From assembly GCA_009760855.2 (NCBI GenBank), contig WPIO01000008.1, positions 6,586,001 through 6,650,000 on the forward strand: DNA of 64,000 nucleotides, read 5' to 3'. Positions 1 to 11,289 of this stretch are shown here, one piece after another. A model generated the notes under the pieces. It was not told the origin of the DNA. It worked only from the letters and a program-made list of their open reading frames with translations, and did not search any database. A program made the translations under genes and the position numbers. Every line of letters begins with the position of its first letter. The first letter of the stretch is position 1. The stretch comes from Cristatella mucedo. Its lineage: Eukaryota > Bryozoa > Phylactolaemata > Cristatellidae.

Positions 1-660
1 CAAGCTCTATCCCACTTAAAAGTCCAAAGTTCTTAAGAAGGTCCGAACAACCTTATTGGGTCTTGTTGCCTTGTTTGCAATGCTTGACTCTTCGCATTTT
101 CTGCAGCACGCACTCATACAATGGCACCTTTTATCCGAACTTTGACTGCTGGCTGCAGAGGTTTGAGCGAACTGGCGTAACTTGGATGAAAGACGCTAAA
201 GCCTTCTCCTGCAGTTTCAAAGAACTTGCATTTGCTTTCGTCACCACTAAATCTGCACCATCAATCTTCAGCAGTCCCGTGGATACGACCATTGGCCTAC
301 TGTAAAAAGCTTATCACATTCTTCGTGGACGGAAACGGTTTTTCCTTTTCGCTCCTCGAGAATATAGATCCACCTCATAAATCGTGTTAGATGGTATAGT
401 ACTCATTTACCTATTCTTATGATCCTTTTAGACTTGGAGAATGAGTTTGTGCCGGTGTGAAACGGTCTGTTTAGAATGGTGTTCAATAGGCTGGTAGTAG
501 TACCAAGTAGTATTCTGGGGCTTCCAGTCTTCACTAACTTCCTCACGCTGTGCTCAACTTAACTCTCGTGCAACGATGAAGTAGTAGCAATGCGATCGTA
601 CAAGTATCTAGCCTCTACAATGTCAGAATCGAACATCTCGCGAAGTAGGATGATTCGGCA
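1..660. other. Unassigned sequence at left edge
   Basis: Nothing recognisable. A short open stretch at 63-305 has no similarity I can name and no splice context. Confidence 0.5.
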
Positions 661-662
661 AT

Positions 663-819
663 TTACGGTGCACCGCTTTGGTTTTTCCGGGTAAAAAAAG
701 GTTCAGAGGGTTCGCTGTAAGGCTCTTGGTCAAGCTCAGTGTAGGTTTTCGGCGGCTTGAACTGATGAGGGGTCGTTTCTAGATATCCTATTCTAGCCCA
801 ATCCACCACTTTCATAGGG
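663..819 (-). CDS. Possible terminal tail exon with several tyrosines
   Basis: An open stretch ending in a stop at 663. An acceptor-like ATCAAAAAG lies near 820, and another AG is farther up. It reads PLNPMKVVDWARIGYLETT, then KTYTELDQEPYSEPSEPFF. Clustered Tyr with Glu and Pro look like a cytoplasmic tail. It lies downstream of the lectin exons on the same strand and could be their final exon, but no transmembrane exon was found between. Low certainty. Confidence 0.25.
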
Positions 820-1084
820 TTTAATGGAGCTTTTTGATAATATTGCAGTGTTATATAAAACTTGAATAAATATCTTTGCAATTCGTACTTTGGTATCCAA
901 AAACTAGAAGGGATAACCTTTGTGTATGATATGGGCCAGTAGGGACTTACGAAAAAGTATTAATAGAGCAAATCAAGAACATCCAAGCATTTTTTGCGTG
1001 GAACTGTAAATGCAATTGCTTCAGCGCGTGCACACAACCCAAAGCTAAGCCCTGGAGAAAGCTGCCCACACTGGAAGTGAGTAT

Positions 1085-1168
1085 CGTATGTAATTTGCCT
1101 GGAAAGAGATTGGGTTTTTTGAGGGCACTATTGCAAAGGCATTTTTATTATTATCGTTAGTATTATTA
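1085..1168 (+). mobile_element. L2-like LINE 3' tail fragment
   Basis: Matches the local tail consensus: GCCTGGAAAGAGATTGGGTT, then TTGAGGGCACT and a run of ATT/TTA triplets. It is a short, 5'-truncated copy. Confidence 0.5.
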
Positions 1169-2462
1169 TGCCAATGCAGGCCATGAGGCTGGGATTGACC
1201 AGCTGAGACAAGGCGGTAGGCTTTGTTGACTATCACGGTTCTGCAAGGCCAAGTTTTTGGGTTTCCTAGAGTAAAAGCATGTATCGCCGAAAAGATGGAA
1301 CACAAATAAAGGCAAGCTAGAAATATAGTCAATGCTAGGAGACTATTAGAAACGCTATTTTTTTCTCATGGAAAATTCAGGTAGTGTTCAATCCGCAGTT
1401 CATGCCGTAACAGCTGCAGCATAGTGACAAGCCTGGGAGATTTGTTGTGGAGATATCTCTGACACATAAGCATCACTCTAAGCAGCAAAATACGACCTTT
1501 ATTTGAGTTGAGTCTTACAACGAGCGGGTGAGTCCAGCTCGGTCAACTGAACTAACAAAACTCGGTTTCCATGGATACCGTGGTAGGTATATTTTTTATG
1601 AGATTTTCTGTTAAAGAAAATGCAAGAATTTAGAACAGATGGTCCAGCAGTGACTTATCGGGAAGAGTTATGCAGCTATAGACGCGTGACATTTCCGAGG
1701 TATTCGTAGCAGGACTTGTAGACTGTAATTAAAAATAGTAAACATGTGGCCTTAAACTAGAAGATGCGTGGCTGATTTACGCTGCTTTCGAGCCTCTTAC
1801 AAATAGCCGAACAGAGTTTCTTGAAGGACTTGGATACTGAAACTAGGGTAGGAAGTTTGAGTACCATCCAGATGGGCTAGGAAACACCAGCCATCCACGT
1901 CAATATTTGGAAATTGTAGTGCAATGTGTAGGTCTATATCTCTCAGAATTTTGGTCGCTTTTTATAGTTCTACTACGTACTACTTTAACAGATAATGTGC
2001 ATCGCCTTATCAGTATCATGTAATCAGTCACTCTAGGAAACTTTTTGACCGGTTATCGCTTGTGTAAATAATCATCCTTACTGGTTATTGACAACTAAGC
2101 AGCATAAGCTGGGTTTTATTGGTGGTATTGTGAAATCATAGTCTCAATTATGTATAAGCTCTGCAGCACTAGAGGCTTTACTAGGAGTATGGTCAGCCCG
2201 AACCATTCCTTCCCAGAATCCACAATTTCTAGAGCACATTTGACCTCTATAACAAATGTTCATTATCATAATCAAATGAAGATGCCTCCTTACCATTCTC
2301 TGCATACAAAGTGATAGCAACACGGTCGAGGCTCATTGAAAAACTAAACAGTCAAGACACTCTATCAAATGACCTGATGAAACAAGCTTTCCATGCAGTT
2401 GGAGCTGGCTCACTGCAACACAAAAGCGAGCTGTAACAGACTAAGTGAACAAGCCAGATTAC

Positions 2463-2638
2463 CCGGTTCGAAGGTGTAATTGTAGTCGTACTTCACGGCG
2501 CACAAGTATGGAAGCTGCTGCTCACAGTAGCTACTCGTATACTCCAGCAGCGTCTCATTTAAATTCCCAGTAAAACGGACAGAAGCACAGCTTAAGTCCC
2601 GAATGCCTTTACATCCCCAGCCATGATCTGCACCATTC
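2463..2638 (-). CDS. CTLD exon 4 (C-terminal strands)
   Basis: An exon from acceptor TTTCGTATGCAG. It reads NGADHGWGCKGIRDLSCASV, then LLEYTSSYCEQQLPYLCAVKY. The Cys spacing C..YC..LPYLC is the canonical CTLD ending. A NET glycosylation site is present. The end is either donor CCGG|GTAATC at 2463 or, without splicing, the in-frame stop at 2410. The read-through tail (SLSLLQLAFVL) is hydrophobic, which leaves a short membrane anchor possible. Confidence 0.85.
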
Positions 2639-5600
2639 CTGCATACGAAATGTATTGCTATTAAACTAGCCAAGCCTAGGGTTTCCTCGTTTTAAAAATT
2701 GATGAGCATCCAAGCAACTAATTAGGAGAAACTTATGGCGCACCATAGATCACACTCCCAAAGGACGCTCACCTTGGACATATGGAATAGAAAGACGAGA
2801 TCTTTGTCGGATTGTTACCGTCCCAGTAAAACCTGTTGTTCATTCTATGAAGACCGATCCAGAAAGACGACCCTGTAATAGACACATAGCATACTGTCTT
2901 AGCTGACCGATGTGACAATTGGTTACACATCCCAGATCCGGATAAAAGGGACATCCCAGTATCCTTGACTAGTGCCAAGCAGTCGAACCCACGAAAAAGT
3001 GCGAGTTTTTCATTTCACTGTAATGGTAATACAGGAAGGATGCACGCAGATTATAGAAAAATCTTTTACCGCTCTTGAATACGCCATAGGTGCTACCGAT
3101 TGAAAAAAAGTCAAAGAAAATTAGGGTCCCCTCTGATTGAGAAGTTACGCTCGCTAGCTTTTACCAGTCTAAATTAAAATAGTCGCATGCACAGCTTTCT
3201 CTATTTTCCTTGAATGTTCGATTTTATTAATGCAAATTATTGACTAAATCAGCTGTTCCAATTTCAATTACAGGAGTTATTCGTGATTTTGACAACGGAT
3301 TTAACATACTCCAGGAAGAAATTTAGACAGTTCCTATCCAGTAGATTAGAAAAGGCATCAGTGTATCTAGGACATGCTTCGTGTATATTTCTATCGTTAA
3401 AACAAATTTTATCGCTTTTAAATTTAGCTTCGGGTTTGCGAACATTCTGCACTACCCTGCTATTATGTCTTTTGAGCTATATAACTGACTTCAAACAGGC
3501 GACCACTTAAGGAAAGGGTCTAATAGGCTGATTTATCAGCACTTTTATAACAGGGGGCCTTGCTTGCTTATCAAAGGAAACTTTTCCGGAACTCTCTTTG
3601 TACAAATATCTGCCGGTCGATGCCTCGATTCATAGTGCGTCATCTGATTCGTAACTAGCTGTTGCATTTATTACTTTGTTACGCTCTGCAGGAAGACTCT
3701 GTTCATGTCAGCTGTAATATACGCAGTATTCGTAGAGGAGGTGGGAGCATTTTTAGCGGTGCTACTAAATTTCGAATGCTCAATATCTGTATCACTCTGC
3801 TGCAAGCTTCAGATTTGCACACATTGCATCGGTTGAGCTGCTAAATAAACTACAAAGAGGCATGCAGATTTGATAAAAAGAATGCCAGAGACAAGCTTTC
3901 GTTTCTGCATTAGCTACATCCGTTCTATACATCTGTAGCTAACTACTAGCTAGTAATCTTATCCGGTGCAATATGACGCTTTTAGTTCGTGCAAAACTTT
4001 GAAGCTAGGCTTTTCAGTGATGAAAGTCACAACTATGGCATACCCTTTCTCACTGGCCAATGAAGGCTGCCCATCAAGTAACATATCGACTTCTCGCTTA
4101 TTCTACTCACTCTACGATCCTTCATAATGTTTGTCTCACCTCCCTGTCAAAAATATTTCCTTATCTGGATTCACGTTGCACCAACTTCTTCTCTGAATCA
4201 AGTAATTTAGCTGTGCCACTAACCTTCTTCGTGACCTTTGGAGAACCTGTCTTCAGCTCACACGTTTCAAAAGCCAGTAAATACTATTTCGACTACCCTC
4301 TCGACATTCCTGACTAATTTGATTCCACAGAAGTCAATAAACTACTCTTCTTTTTAGGATTTGCCTCGAGCTTGCTATCATGAGTTTCCGTGTGTGGAAT
4401 TGTTCGTGTTACAAATGGCCAATTTGCACGTTTGGATGCGTTTTATTCAGTAACTCCACAAAATCCCCAGGAATATGTATGCGAAATGCTAGAGATTGTT
4501 CTACATCACACTTAAAGCCTAGACGACTCTTGGTGCTCATAGGCGAGGCAAAAGGTTCCGTCTCACAATGTGAATAGAACGTTAAAGAACAGCTGATTAA
4601 TGAGTGTAGTTACAGAAGTTGGTAACAAAGTTAAAATCAAAATTAGCCGGACAGGAAGTCTGGAAATGGTCTGGTATGGTCGGCTTCATGAAATTGAAGG
4701 ACAAGAGTCCTGAGAGAATGCTGCTACCCTAAGGATAGAGCGTCCGACATATCTTTCCATTAAATAACTTGGAGAATTGATTAGGTAGATCACTCAATGA
4801 TAACTAGGTTATTAGCAAATCATTTATCGATTAAAATATGCTTATAAAAGCGAGACTTGGCCTTATCAGGGATTATTGGTTTGATCAACTGTGGACCTCG
4901 TGAGCCTTTCGATGGACAGGTGATCCGGACCTTTTGCATCCTTTCTCAAGCCTGTACTTTGTAGGCCTACCTATTTTAATGTTGGCTGTAAACCGTGGGC
5001 TTTATAGGTAAGGAAGCACGTTAGGCTTAGCCAGAGGTGCCAACTCGTCGAGCATGTCCCCGCTATCATCATATTATCACATTCTACCAATGATGATAGG
5101 TCGGAATGGGGATTACGCAGCCAAGACATGAAGATATTTTTAGATCGAACAGCGTCGATGGCAAGATTCTTGATGTTTCAATATTCACAGATGGTTTTGG
5201 ATGCGCAGGAGATCATTAAGTGGAAAATGAACGAGATCTGCATGTGGTTGAATGCCCAAAATTTGGAAATAGTAGGGGATGTTTCCATTAGTGTGGAAAT
5301 ATTGCATCGAGTGAGCGATTCTTATTGCGAATAGGGTCGTGCTCATTAGCCACAAGACAAATTAAGTTAGTCAGCTCACGCAATTCATCATTTAAGGCGT
5401 CAGTTAAGTTGTCAAGATGGATGATAAAATAATGCATGAATTTCTATTGTTTTCAATTTTCTTCTTCCTTATTCAAGGAACATATATTTCTTGAGTACAG
5501 AATTGGAATGAGATTAGAGAAATAATTTGAGATAAATGAGGACTTTGTACCTGCAGGGTTGATAGATTACTGTCACTATGGGCAGCTTCCTGTAGAAGAA

Positions 5601-8196
5601 GCTCAAAAAAATAATGCGAAAGACTTATTTGAGTGGAGTGCAAACTTTTTAAAATTGAGAAAAGACCGATCGATAACAGTGACTCCGTCACTATTTTTGA
5701 TTAATCTACGGTAGGAAAGAAGGATGCGGCCCGAAGCTATATGATTTAAGCCAGGTCTTGGTCAAGGGAGCATATCGAGATTGTCGTCAATAACCATGTC
5801 ATGCAGTAGCAGTGGCTCATTGCTCGTTAATTCTGAACTCCTAAGACGAGAGTTAAGACGGGCTGCCGGGCTGATAGCAGTCCTGGCTACCCCCACTAAG
5901 TTAGAGTCATTCACAGGAGGGCTTAAAGGAGATCACTCAGGGCTTCTCGAAACATACATCGGCTGAATAACCAAGCGAGCTGGTCCTCCGGCAGCAGCTC
6001 ATCCTACTGGCTACATCGGGTTTTCTTTTGCTAATGCCCAATTCACGGATTCTGGCAACACCAACTGCAACCAGAAATACATTTAAACGAGGGTAACGGA
6101 ACGATAACATGCACACAAGATCATACGTAATAGGCAGGTTAACAAGAGCTAGCGAATCCAAAGCAGCCAGCCGAAGGAGTCTCAGCTTCTAGCAGTAGGA
6201 CTTTCAAGGTCCACAGGCACGTCATTTCTTACCTGCTACGGTGAAACAACAAACAGATTAAGTATAAACAGGTCTTAGCTGCATCGTTTTGTTGCTATAA
6301 ATTCTAGTACTTACTGTACATGTCACCTCTAACCATATTTAGCTTGTTGGCATTGTGCATGTAACCACTAATCACTTGATAGTGCTTCCTCTACAGCATA
6401 TAAAAAATACTAGCTGATTCATAGCATTTTTTGTATAGCGACAGAAGAGCCTATATGGCTATCGCCACAGCGTGCAGCAGCAATAAAAGATCGCCCATAG
6501 AATATGTCAAGTGCCTAAAAAATAAACTTCTCTGAGGGCATTACACAAACATATTGTTATTATTTCTCTGTATGTTGGTATGTGTGTTTTCCTAATCACA
6601 TATCAAAAATCAAAATTGATTACCTGTAATTGTGTATCATGAAATCCATATCAAAATCATTTCTAAGCTGCAATGGCCTGGGCTGGCTCTATCGAGGCAA
6701 GCCAGCAAGAATAAACTATGTACTCACGAGCAGCTAGCAATTTGGATTCGTCTCGAGTATAACTTGTACCATCTTTCCACAAAAATCCCTTATCACCGTT
6801 GTAGCTCTGTGAGAGCTGTTTCAAGCCTAATACAAAATATGCTCAATTTTCCATGGGCCCTTATAATACAGTCAGCTGTTAAATAACAGAATGGCAGATG
6901 CATCCTTTCGGTCACATCGCAAGTCCAGTACAGGCTTTCAGAGAATAGCTCTCCCTATTATGCAACTGGTCTAAGGATCCTTGACCTTTTCGCACAACTT
7001 ATCTACGTCAAAATTCAGGCAATACCATCACACGATTTTCAGTAATTGCTGGAATACAATTACACTATGAATCATGAGATATTATTACTACATACGCTCG
7101 TTTATTTAACCAGGGAAACGTTTTTACTATTCGTGAATATATTCGCGAGGTAGAGTGTCAAGATAGAATGTAGGGAGATTACTGTGCACTGTTGGACTGT
7201 ACGTGCAAGCAGAATATTCTACAAACACTCAATACGCGTATTTTGATAAGCAAAATACCATTATTCAAAATTTCTCTGACTTATTTTGAACGTAGTTGCT
7301 TGAAAAGTTGGCTAGATGAGATGGCCCTTAAAGCTAGCCTAACACTGATTGAGTTTACTCTAATCTGTGAATACATGGCTCATACCCGTGCTGCCATGAG
7401 CACGCGTGAGCCACTCAAGGTGCACGGCAGTCCAAGCATAACAGGAGAAAATGTGTTTGACAGATTACTGATCCCCTTCCGGTGTGTGCACTTTTTCTGG
7501 CATGAGGGACATTCTATTGAATTTATTTTGACCTAGGACCAACTGAAAACATGGCATATTACGAGTCAACAACTAGGTCAGGGAATAACAAGAAGCGTTT
7601 CCACATAGGTTTACTACATTTACAACTGGATTTTAAAAAGAGAAGTTTGCGACCTAAATTAGTTGCACAACTTTTAATGGTGAAGTTAATAATTGATATT
7701 GCGCAATGATTCAGGTGGCCACTATGTGCGATTAAGCTATGTAGACTGTGTGACTACAAGCCTAGTTGAAGCTCTGAGACAGGTCCGCAGCATTGCTATA
7801 AATCCAAAAAGAGTTGGCGTATGAGGTAAAATGAAGTCAATTTGGTTACCATTTGCATATTGCTTGTACAAGCTCAATTTATTCATTGGGACGTCAAGCA
7901 GGCTGACAAGGAATCCCTTCGACTGACGGCATGATGCTTGTGCACCTGTAAAGGTCTCTAGCTCCGTGAAGAACTTCAAGCAAAGGTACCTGCAAGTTTA
8001 AGAGAAAGAGTTTGTAATTATTACGTGCTTAACAAAAACGGTTGCAGATCCGGAATTTAGGGGTTGTTTAGAAAGAGTTTTGAAGAGACTTTCCTGAACA
8101 TGTCCACTTACTGTTCGCCAATGCCAGCAGTAGTTTCGTCTCTCCAGCCGAAGGGACAACCAGGTAGATCAAATGAAATACGAGAGTTAGGCTCAT
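2463..8196 (-). CDS. C-type lectin-like domain (CTLD) protein, multi-exon gene span
   Basis: Four exons (8112-8196, 7850-7989, 2773-2872, 2463-2638) join with matching phases into one long-form CTLD of about 140 residues. All six expected Cys are present: GCPFGW and YLC at the start, QASC, then SCAS, SYC and YLC. The FWIGL core and an aromatic W-D-G are also present. The EPN/QPD and WND calcium-sugar motifs are not seen (NNP at the first place), so calcium-dependent sugar binding is doubtful. The upstream exon must leave one base; it was not found, so signal peptide and start are unknown. After the domain the frame either splices at CCGG|GTAATC or runs to a TGA at 2410. It may be a secreted lectin or one domain of a larger receptor. 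Confidence 0.85.
2773..2872 (-). CDS. CTLD exon 3 (WIGL core)
   Basis: A 100-bp exon from acceptor GTCTATTACAG to donor CCAAG|GTGAGC. It reads SSFWIGLHRMNNRFYWDGN and continues to YSICP. FWIGL is the most conserved CTLD strand. The position that would hold EPN or QPD reads NNP. The preceding intron is nearly 5 kb, the longest in this domain. Confidence 0.88.
3000..6240. other. Intron or intergenic stretch without recognised gene
   Basis: Lies within the long intron between lectin exons 2 and 3. Several short open stretches (for example 4060-4317 plus) carry no domain I know. Confidence 0.5.
6250..6560 (+). mobile_element. L2-like LINE 3' end, split by a SINE
   Basis: Contains CATGTCACCTCTAACCAT, the CTTCCTCTACAGCATAT block, and, after an interruption at about 6408-6497, the CAAGTGCCT..CTTCTCTGAGGG tail with TTATTATT. 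It matches the tails at 49.1 and 62.7 kb. Confidence 0.7.
6408..6497 (-). mobile_element. Truncated tRNA-derived SINE-1 nested in a LINE tail
   Basis: On the minus strand it reads as the 3' part of SINE-1 (gatc..tattgctg..ctcttctgtcgctatac..). It lacks the tRNA head. The flanks AGCATATA and AGAATATG could be a decayed target duplication. Confidence 0.65.
7850..7989 (-). CDS. CTLD exon 2
   Basis: A 140-bp exon from acceptor CTTAAACTTGCAG to donor AATG|GTAACC. It reads YLCLKFFTELETFTGAQASC, then GFLVSLLDVPMNKL. This matches the first CTLD strand, alpha-1 helix (A-x-x-x-C) and G-x-L-V-S-L strand. Confidence 0.85.
8112..8196 (-). CDS. CTLD exon 1 (N-terminal C-P-x-G-W)
   Basis: An 85-bp exon from acceptor TATTTTTTACAG to donor GAACA|GTAAGT. 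With two bases carried in, it reads EPNSRISFDLPGCPFGWRD and ETTAGIGE. The CPFGW is the usual start of a long-form CTLD. The leftover CA joins G of the next exon to give Gln. Another frame begins ATGAGCC and looks like a signal peptide, but it runs out of phase with the CTLD and was rejected. Confidence 0.82.
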
Positions 8197-8254
8197 CTGT
8201 AAAAAATACCACGCAATTTTCCTAATAGTAGGAGATCCAAAAACTAGGCTCAAT

Positions 8255-9085
8255 CAATGGACGAAAAAACTACCCATCGCAAGAATAATATTAATACTTC
8301 CTAGTATGCGTAGGAATTCTATAAGGCATTTCCTGTGCGTATCCTTTGGGACTTGAGCTTTAGAATTCGTTCGACTGCGCTGGCAGTGCAAATTGTATGA
8401 GCTAAAAAATCAAAACCCGTTCGAGTTGTACCTAGATCTCCAAGTAGCGGCAATTAATAATAGAAATTTTGCTCACTCAACTGATGCTTTCAGTGTCCAT
8501 ACACTTAGAATAAGCTTGATAAATGCATACAAGCTATTACATGAAAACTGCGGCTCTCGTGAGTACTTTGAGTAATTACTTTTTATCAGATTCATATGCC
8601 TTTAACAAGAGGTCTTCGTTTATTGATTAATACTTCCAATTTAAAGCTTTTTTATACTGCTGAGGTTTTTATTTTAACTTATGCATGCCACAAGTTTTTT
8701 TCAGTTGGAAAAGTTCGGGAAGCTGCTTGTAAATGAGGTGCATGTCATGCACGCTATTAACCTTCTGCTAAATAGACACATTAGTTTAGCTTAATAAGTG
8801 TTTAATCTCGTTCATAGCAAATTTAAGATTTCTGGTTATAGATAGCAGGTGCTAAAAGCCTAATGCTTCTGTCATGTACTCTTTCTGATGCTGCAATACT
8901 TCTCACTTTCTCTTTCTAGAAGAAGATGACTGTGCGCTTTTTATCTAAGGCCCACCAAAACCATTGTTATATTTTTTTCAGATGCGATTGAAAACATTCA
9001 AGCAAAGCACTGACTTATTTTCTCACTTCTCAGAGTTTGTTGCAAATGGAAATATGTACAGCACATCCGGATATTGCATATCAGT
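8255..9085. other. No recognised feature
   Basis: AT-rich sequence upstream of the first lectin exon found. The missing upstream lectin exon (phase one base) was sought but not identified here. Confidence 0.4.
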
Positions 9086-9089
9086 GCTG

Positions 9090-9129
<40 letters not shown>

Positions 9130-9270
9130 CGTGCGTGCGTACGTGCGTGCGTGCGTGTGTGCGTGCGTGTGTGCGTGCGTGTGTGCGTGCGTGTGTACGT
9201 GCGTGTGTACGTGCGTGTTCGCGTGTGTGTGTGTGTGCGTGTGCGTGTGTCTGTGCGTGTATTTGTGTGT

Positions 9271-9311
<41 letters not shown>

Positions 9312-9348
9312 GCGTGTATGTGTGTGTGTGCGTGCGTGCGTGTGTACA
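9090..9348. repeat. Compound (TA)n(TG)n(CGTG)n microsatellite
   Basis: About 260 bases of alternating purine-pyrimidine: (TA), then TG mixed with TGCG and TGTACG units. All long ORFs here are repeat artefacts. Such tracts are known Z-DNA formers. Confidence 0.95.
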
Positions 9349-9459
9349 ATACTCGTCAAGACTCACGCCTACTTAGTCTGGATGCCTTTGCACGGGTATA
9401 GAAGGGAGTTCATACCTATATATCAACTCCTCAGTCAGATACACCTACTTTTAGCTTAG

Positions 9460-11285
9460 TCAATTTAAAAAACCTGGGTTTATAAAAGGATTGGAGAGCA
9501 AGTTTGGCCCGTGTATTCGTAATATCCAATCAATACCCTTAAACTTGTGTATTGGAGATCTTTCTGCACTTACATTTGAACTAAGCCTCGCACATCTGTT
9601 GCAAGCTGTGTAACTAATTGTTTTCTGTGTCGAAAGTTTCAATTAATAGATTATTTCCATTTTTGTTGCATGGCTCCTCTGGCTTTGCAATCAGCGAGGT
9701 CCTTATCTGACTATTAGTTTCGCTACTCTTAACTTACCTCAAATTGTTCAAGACTGGCTCCTAATCTTTCAAGCTCCGAAAGCCGGAACACTCAGCCGAT
9801 GAAATTAAAACATTCCGTGACTCAATTCCATTTAAAAAGCTAAATACTACCCATTCTTCACAAGATGTGCTCTGGCCGTGTGAGTTATCTTTCAGCAGAC
9901 ATCGCGTGCTGAAATAGTGCTTCTTCTTTTCGTTAATCACCCCATTCACTTTCGTCCCATCACCTAACAATTGCATAGTAATGAGTTTAGTGCTTCCCTG
10001 CCGATAAATAATTTCACATGAAAATAGATATTAGCTAACCAGCCTTCCACATGTTTTTTGACGATAGCTCTGTGTAGCAGCATTCGTGAATTTATTGAAC
10101 TGCGCTCTGCTGCTGATTTAGAGTTGTGGTCATGTGAGAGCGGGTCGGTCTATCCCATTGCTCTTTAATTGGTCAGGTTAGACAGGTGGTGCTTAGGTCA
10201 TGCATGCCCTAACCATTGGCAGCATAAAATTACCAATGCAGTTTTCATTATGTAATGATCGTTTTATGTGAGTCGCATATGCGAAAGTTTACATTGTGGT
10301 ATTTTATAAAAAAAGAATTGACTAATTTTCTTTAGCTGAAGCTGTACGCCACTTCCAAGTTACTAAGTAAGCCAGTAGCAACCATCTCAACTGCTAATTT
10401 CAGAACAGTGGAATCGTGATTAGTGCAAGTGATTGCGTAAATATATGTGTTGTTGGCTAGATAACAGGCAATGCACTGTTTTCTCCGGTTTGATCCGAAG
10501 GATGATTTCCTTAACATTCATAATTCTTGTTGCTTGCGTTTTACTTGATGACAGTTCATTTATCCAAGTCACTGACGTTTACATAATTTAGCTCATCTTT
10601 TTCGTGCTTTCGAAATTCTTAAATTGTCTAGTACAGTTTCCTTTGATGGACGATCGATTCATTACCTAGATTTTCCTAAGCAGCTGAGTTTAGCCTTTAT
10701 CTTGCACGCGACTACCAAAAATGACTTCGATACAATAACAACGATAGTAGTAAGTCGTTTGTACGGTGCCGGAATTGAAGCTATTAATAATGGTAAAAGC
10801 CTGGGTACAGGATAAAGGTATTTTTTCAACAATCTAAGTGATTGCACAAACGCAGAAACTAGTAGTCATAAATGGTTTGATGGTTCCTTGAAAGTATCTG
10901 CAGCACATTTAATCTTACTTGCTGCAGCTTTCTGTTGCGACACCACGGAATTCAAGCTTGCGGCCAGACAAGTAAGGTAGAAAAGTCTTTGAGGAACTCT
11001 TTTTTGCATTGCAGTAAATCTGAAATTAAGGCAAGTCAATTAACCGGAGCAAAAATGAGTGAGAAATAAAAGTGAACATAGTTTTTGGTTTCTTTCACAA
11101 GCACATGTGATTCTGCCACGAAAATAATCCAAACAACCGAGCCTAAACATGCCACTATTTTCCCCATGAATCATATATGCTTACAGCCAGGGAGTATTAA
11201 TTTGCTAAAAGTTCTGAAGGGCTACCTTAACTTGCAATAAATACAATAATGAAATGAACTTTAACTTTACGTAGGAATTCTCTGT
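9460..11285. other. No recognised gene
   Basis: Unique-looking AT-rich sequence. Open stretches near 9761-9976, 10332-10517 and 10624-10815 show no domain and no paired splice sites that I trust. Confidence 0.45.
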
Positions 11286-11289
11286 TTTC

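Noticed and set aside
8108-8253. Signal-peptide-like start (MSLTLVF..) before the lectin domain
   Set aside because: The frame does not join exon 2 with the strong donor. The alternative frame gives CPFGW, the CTLD start, and joins in phase.
8964-9459. Long ORFs on both strands over TG/CG repeats
   Set aside because: Simple-sequence translation (VCVCVC, THTHTH); not genes.
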